Below are positions 5,727-7,270 of a stretch of 7,270 nt of DNA, one piece after another. A program made the translations under genes and the position numbers. Within the stretch, counting starts at the first letter, position 1. Each line of letters starts with the position of its first letter. The stretch lies in the NCBI GenBank assembly GCA_938041705.1, contig CALISP010000302.1:1-7270 (forward strand), given 5' to 3'. A model generated the notes under the pieces. That model did no database searches, was not told the DNA's origin, and saw only the letters and a program-made list of their open reading frames with translations. The DNA comes from an uncultured Cocleimonas sp. (GTDB lineage Bacteria > Pseudomonadota > Gammaproteobacteria > Thiotrichales > Thiotrichaceae).

Positions 5727-7270
5727 ATGTGTTATTCAATTATCAGAAAAAATCTTATTAAAGCGTTTATCACATTAGCTTTGCTGACTTGCTTTGGCGT
5801 AAATCATAATATCTATGCTTATAGCACTCAGCAAGCTAATGAGTTCCTCAATGCTTACGAAGCATTAAGCAAAGGACGTTTATATGAAAGTGATCATCTT
5901 AAAGGATATATTCTTCACCCCTATCTTGAGTTCGAGCGTTTAAAAAATAACCTTAAAACCAGCAATGATAGATCTTTGATTGAATTCATAAACAAGAATC
6001 GAAACAACTGGCTAGGTTCCGATATTAATACTGAGCTATTGCAACGTCTTGCAAAGCAAAGACAGTGGGGCAATGTTTTAAAGTTCTATCAAAAAGGTCA
6101 GGGTGGAATTAAATCAAAATGCATTGGACTTGAAGCTCAGTTAAGAGCTAGGCCCTCACAAACACTATTCAATGAGGCTATAGCCCTATGGAAGTCTCCA
6201 AATAGTAGGCCTAAAGTCTGTGACCCATTATTTAATTTACTTAAACAAAAAGGTTTAATAACTGATCAACTCGCTTGGGAGAGAATTACTTTAGCAATGA
6301 ATAAAGGCAAAACAAGCCTTTCTCGTAGTTTAAGCAAACATTTATTAGAACCATCACTAGTATCTTTATGGGTAAATATTCGTAAAAACCCGAGCAAGAA
6401 TTTTAATAATAATCGACTAGCAAAAAATGAGGTGAGAAGTCGCCAAATATTGGCCTATGGTATCAAACGCCTTGCTAGAAAAAGTACCAATAGCGCACGT
6501 CAAAAATGGTCACAACTTCAAAGAAAATATTCATTTAGTCAATCAACCAAAGCTGATGTTAATAGTTATATTGCCGTTAGAGATGCTAAAGATCATAAAC
6601 CCCATGCATTAAAAGAGTTTGTGGCAATACCTGCAAAGTTAAGATCGGATGATGCCAATTTATGGATGGCACGCTTAGCATTAAGGCTAGGTGATTGGCG
6701 TAAATTGCGAGCAGCTATTGGCTCAATGTCTCCAGCAGATAGGAACAAAGACCGTTGGCGTTATTGGCAAGCTCACAGCAGTAAAATATTAGGCGACAAA
6801 AACACATTTAGACAATTACAAGGCGTCGCGAAAAACGCTTCATTTTACGGCTTTCTAGCGGCTGATGAAATAAACGCTCCTTATTCTCGACTTTTACAGC
6901 AAGAACGAAATTGGCCTGCATTAACACCAAAAATAAAAAATATTAAAGCGATTCAACGAGCAACTGAGCTTTTTTCCCTTGGTTTACCAAAGTTGGCGAA
7001 AAAAGATTGGAAATGGGCGATGAAAAAACTAAGTAAAGACGATCAATTGATTGCCGCCGCCTATGCACTTGAAATCAATCAACCTTTTTTAGCAATTATT
7101 ACTGTGTCTGGCACTAAAGATTGGAATCAAGTTGGACTTCGATTCCCATTGCAATACCAAAATCTTGTTAAAAAATCTGCAAGGGCAAATGGAGTCGTTC
7201 CAGCATGGGTTTATGGCGTTATGCGTCGTGAAAGTGCATTTGATCCAATAATTAAATCTAGTGCTAATGC
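5727..7270 (+). CDS. slt: soluble lytic murein transglycosylase Slt (3' end beyond window)
   Basis: Slt is a periplasmic enzyme that cleaves the MurNAc-GlcNAc bond of peptidoglycan, forming 1,6-anhydroMurNAc ends. The frame is open for 514 codons to the window end. It begins with a signal peptide (basic N-region with R7, K8 and K12, hydrophobic core 13-25, likely cleavage IYA|YS after A31). A long alpha-helical region follows, as in the doughnut-shaped U and L domains of E. coli Slt70, with C132 and C165 spaced like its disulfide cysteines. The catalytic domain begins at about 485, and the acid E502 is seen in VMRRESAFDP, where the E. coli precursor has its catalytic Glu at about 505. The window stops 12 residues later, so about 130 residues should be missing. 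An in-frame TAG at 5706 makes ATG 5727 the only ATG start; no good Shine-Dalgarno precedes it. LLTC at 19-22 is not a proper lipobox. Confidence 0.94.
   Translation, partial: MCYSIIRKNLIKAFITLALLTCFGVNHNIYAYSTQQANEFLNAYEALSKGRLYESDHLKGYILHPYLEFERLKNNLKTSNDRSLIEFINKNRNNWLGSDINTELLQRLAKQRQWGNVLKFYQKGQGGIKSKCIGLEAQLRARPSQTLFNEAIALWKSPNSRPKVCDPLFNLLKQKGLITDQLAWERITLAMNKGKTSLSRSLSKHLLEPSLVSLWVNIRKNPSKNFNNNRLAKNEVRSRQILAYGIKRLARKSTNSARQKWSQLQRKYSFSQSTKADVNSYIAVRDAKDHKPHALKEFVAIPAKLRSDDANLWMARLALRLGDWRKLRAAIGSMSPADRNKDRWRYWQAHSSKILGDKNTFRQLQGVAKNASFYGFLAADEINAPYSRLLQQERNWPALTPKIKNIKAIQRATELFSLGLPKLAKKDWKWAMKKLSKDDQLIAAAYALEINQPFLAIITVSGTKDWNQVGLRFPLQYQNLVKKSARANGVVPAWVYGVMRRESAFDPIIKSSAN

Noticed and set aside
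5681..5761. Small plus-strand ORF of 26 codons (MVQYHYF...) overlapping the slt start
   Set aside because: It has no Shine-Dalgarno and no recognisable domain, and it runs out of frame into the slt signal peptide; AT-rich intergenic DNA yields such ORFs easily.
5727..5795. Slt as a lipoprotein via LLTC at residues 19-22
   Set aside because: Position -1 is Thr rather than Gly, Ala or Ser, and a normal signal-peptidase I site (IYA|YS) follows.

Overview
The window is chromosomal DNA from an AT-rich gammaproteobacterium. The evidence is close, near full-length resemblance of the encoded proteins to the enterobacterial YheS, Orn, RsgA and Slt families, including conserved catalytic residue numbering in Orn (D12, E14, D112, H158, D163). 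Genus cannot be decided from the sequence. The genes are mostly housekeeping. No phage, plasmid, CRISPR, tRNA or rRNA gene was seen, and no complete insertion sequence.

Layout. On the minus strand lie the first ten codons of an unidentified gene (1-30), then yheS (192-2141, ABC-F ATPase) and upstream of it orn (2230-2775, oligoribonuclease). A 51-bp divergent intergenic region (2776-2826) separates orn from a plus-strand series: a Ste24-like M48 membrane metalloprotease (2827-4068), a small periplasmic monohaem cytochrome c (4126-4470), the ribosome-assembly GTPase rsgA (4557-5480, TTG start), and the first 514 codons of the lytic transglycosylase slt (5727 to the window end, cut just after the catalytic glutamate).

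Functionally there are two themes. YheS, Orn and RsgA serve translation and RNA turnover: elongation-stall relief, degradation of 2-5-mer RNAs (and pGpG), and 30S maturation. The M48 protease, cytochrome c and Slt act in the cell envelope. orn and rsgA are adjacent and divergent in E. coli; here they are still divergent but are separated by the M48 and cytochrome genes.

The main feature not explained by genes is a dispersed intergenic repeat, core AGACACCCCCCTACTTTTGA, present three times in the same orientation (157-180, 2191-2216, 5598-5622), each between genes and two of them directly after a stop codon. Inverted-repeat structure lies next to copies 1 and 3. It looks like a small REP/MITE-like family, but its mobiliser is not in the window. 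Other points worth a look are a cytochrome c with no candidate Met or His sixth haem ligand, a TTG start of rsgA overlapping the stop of a five-codon ORF, and a perfect 8-bp palindrome just before the cytochrome ribosome-binding site.
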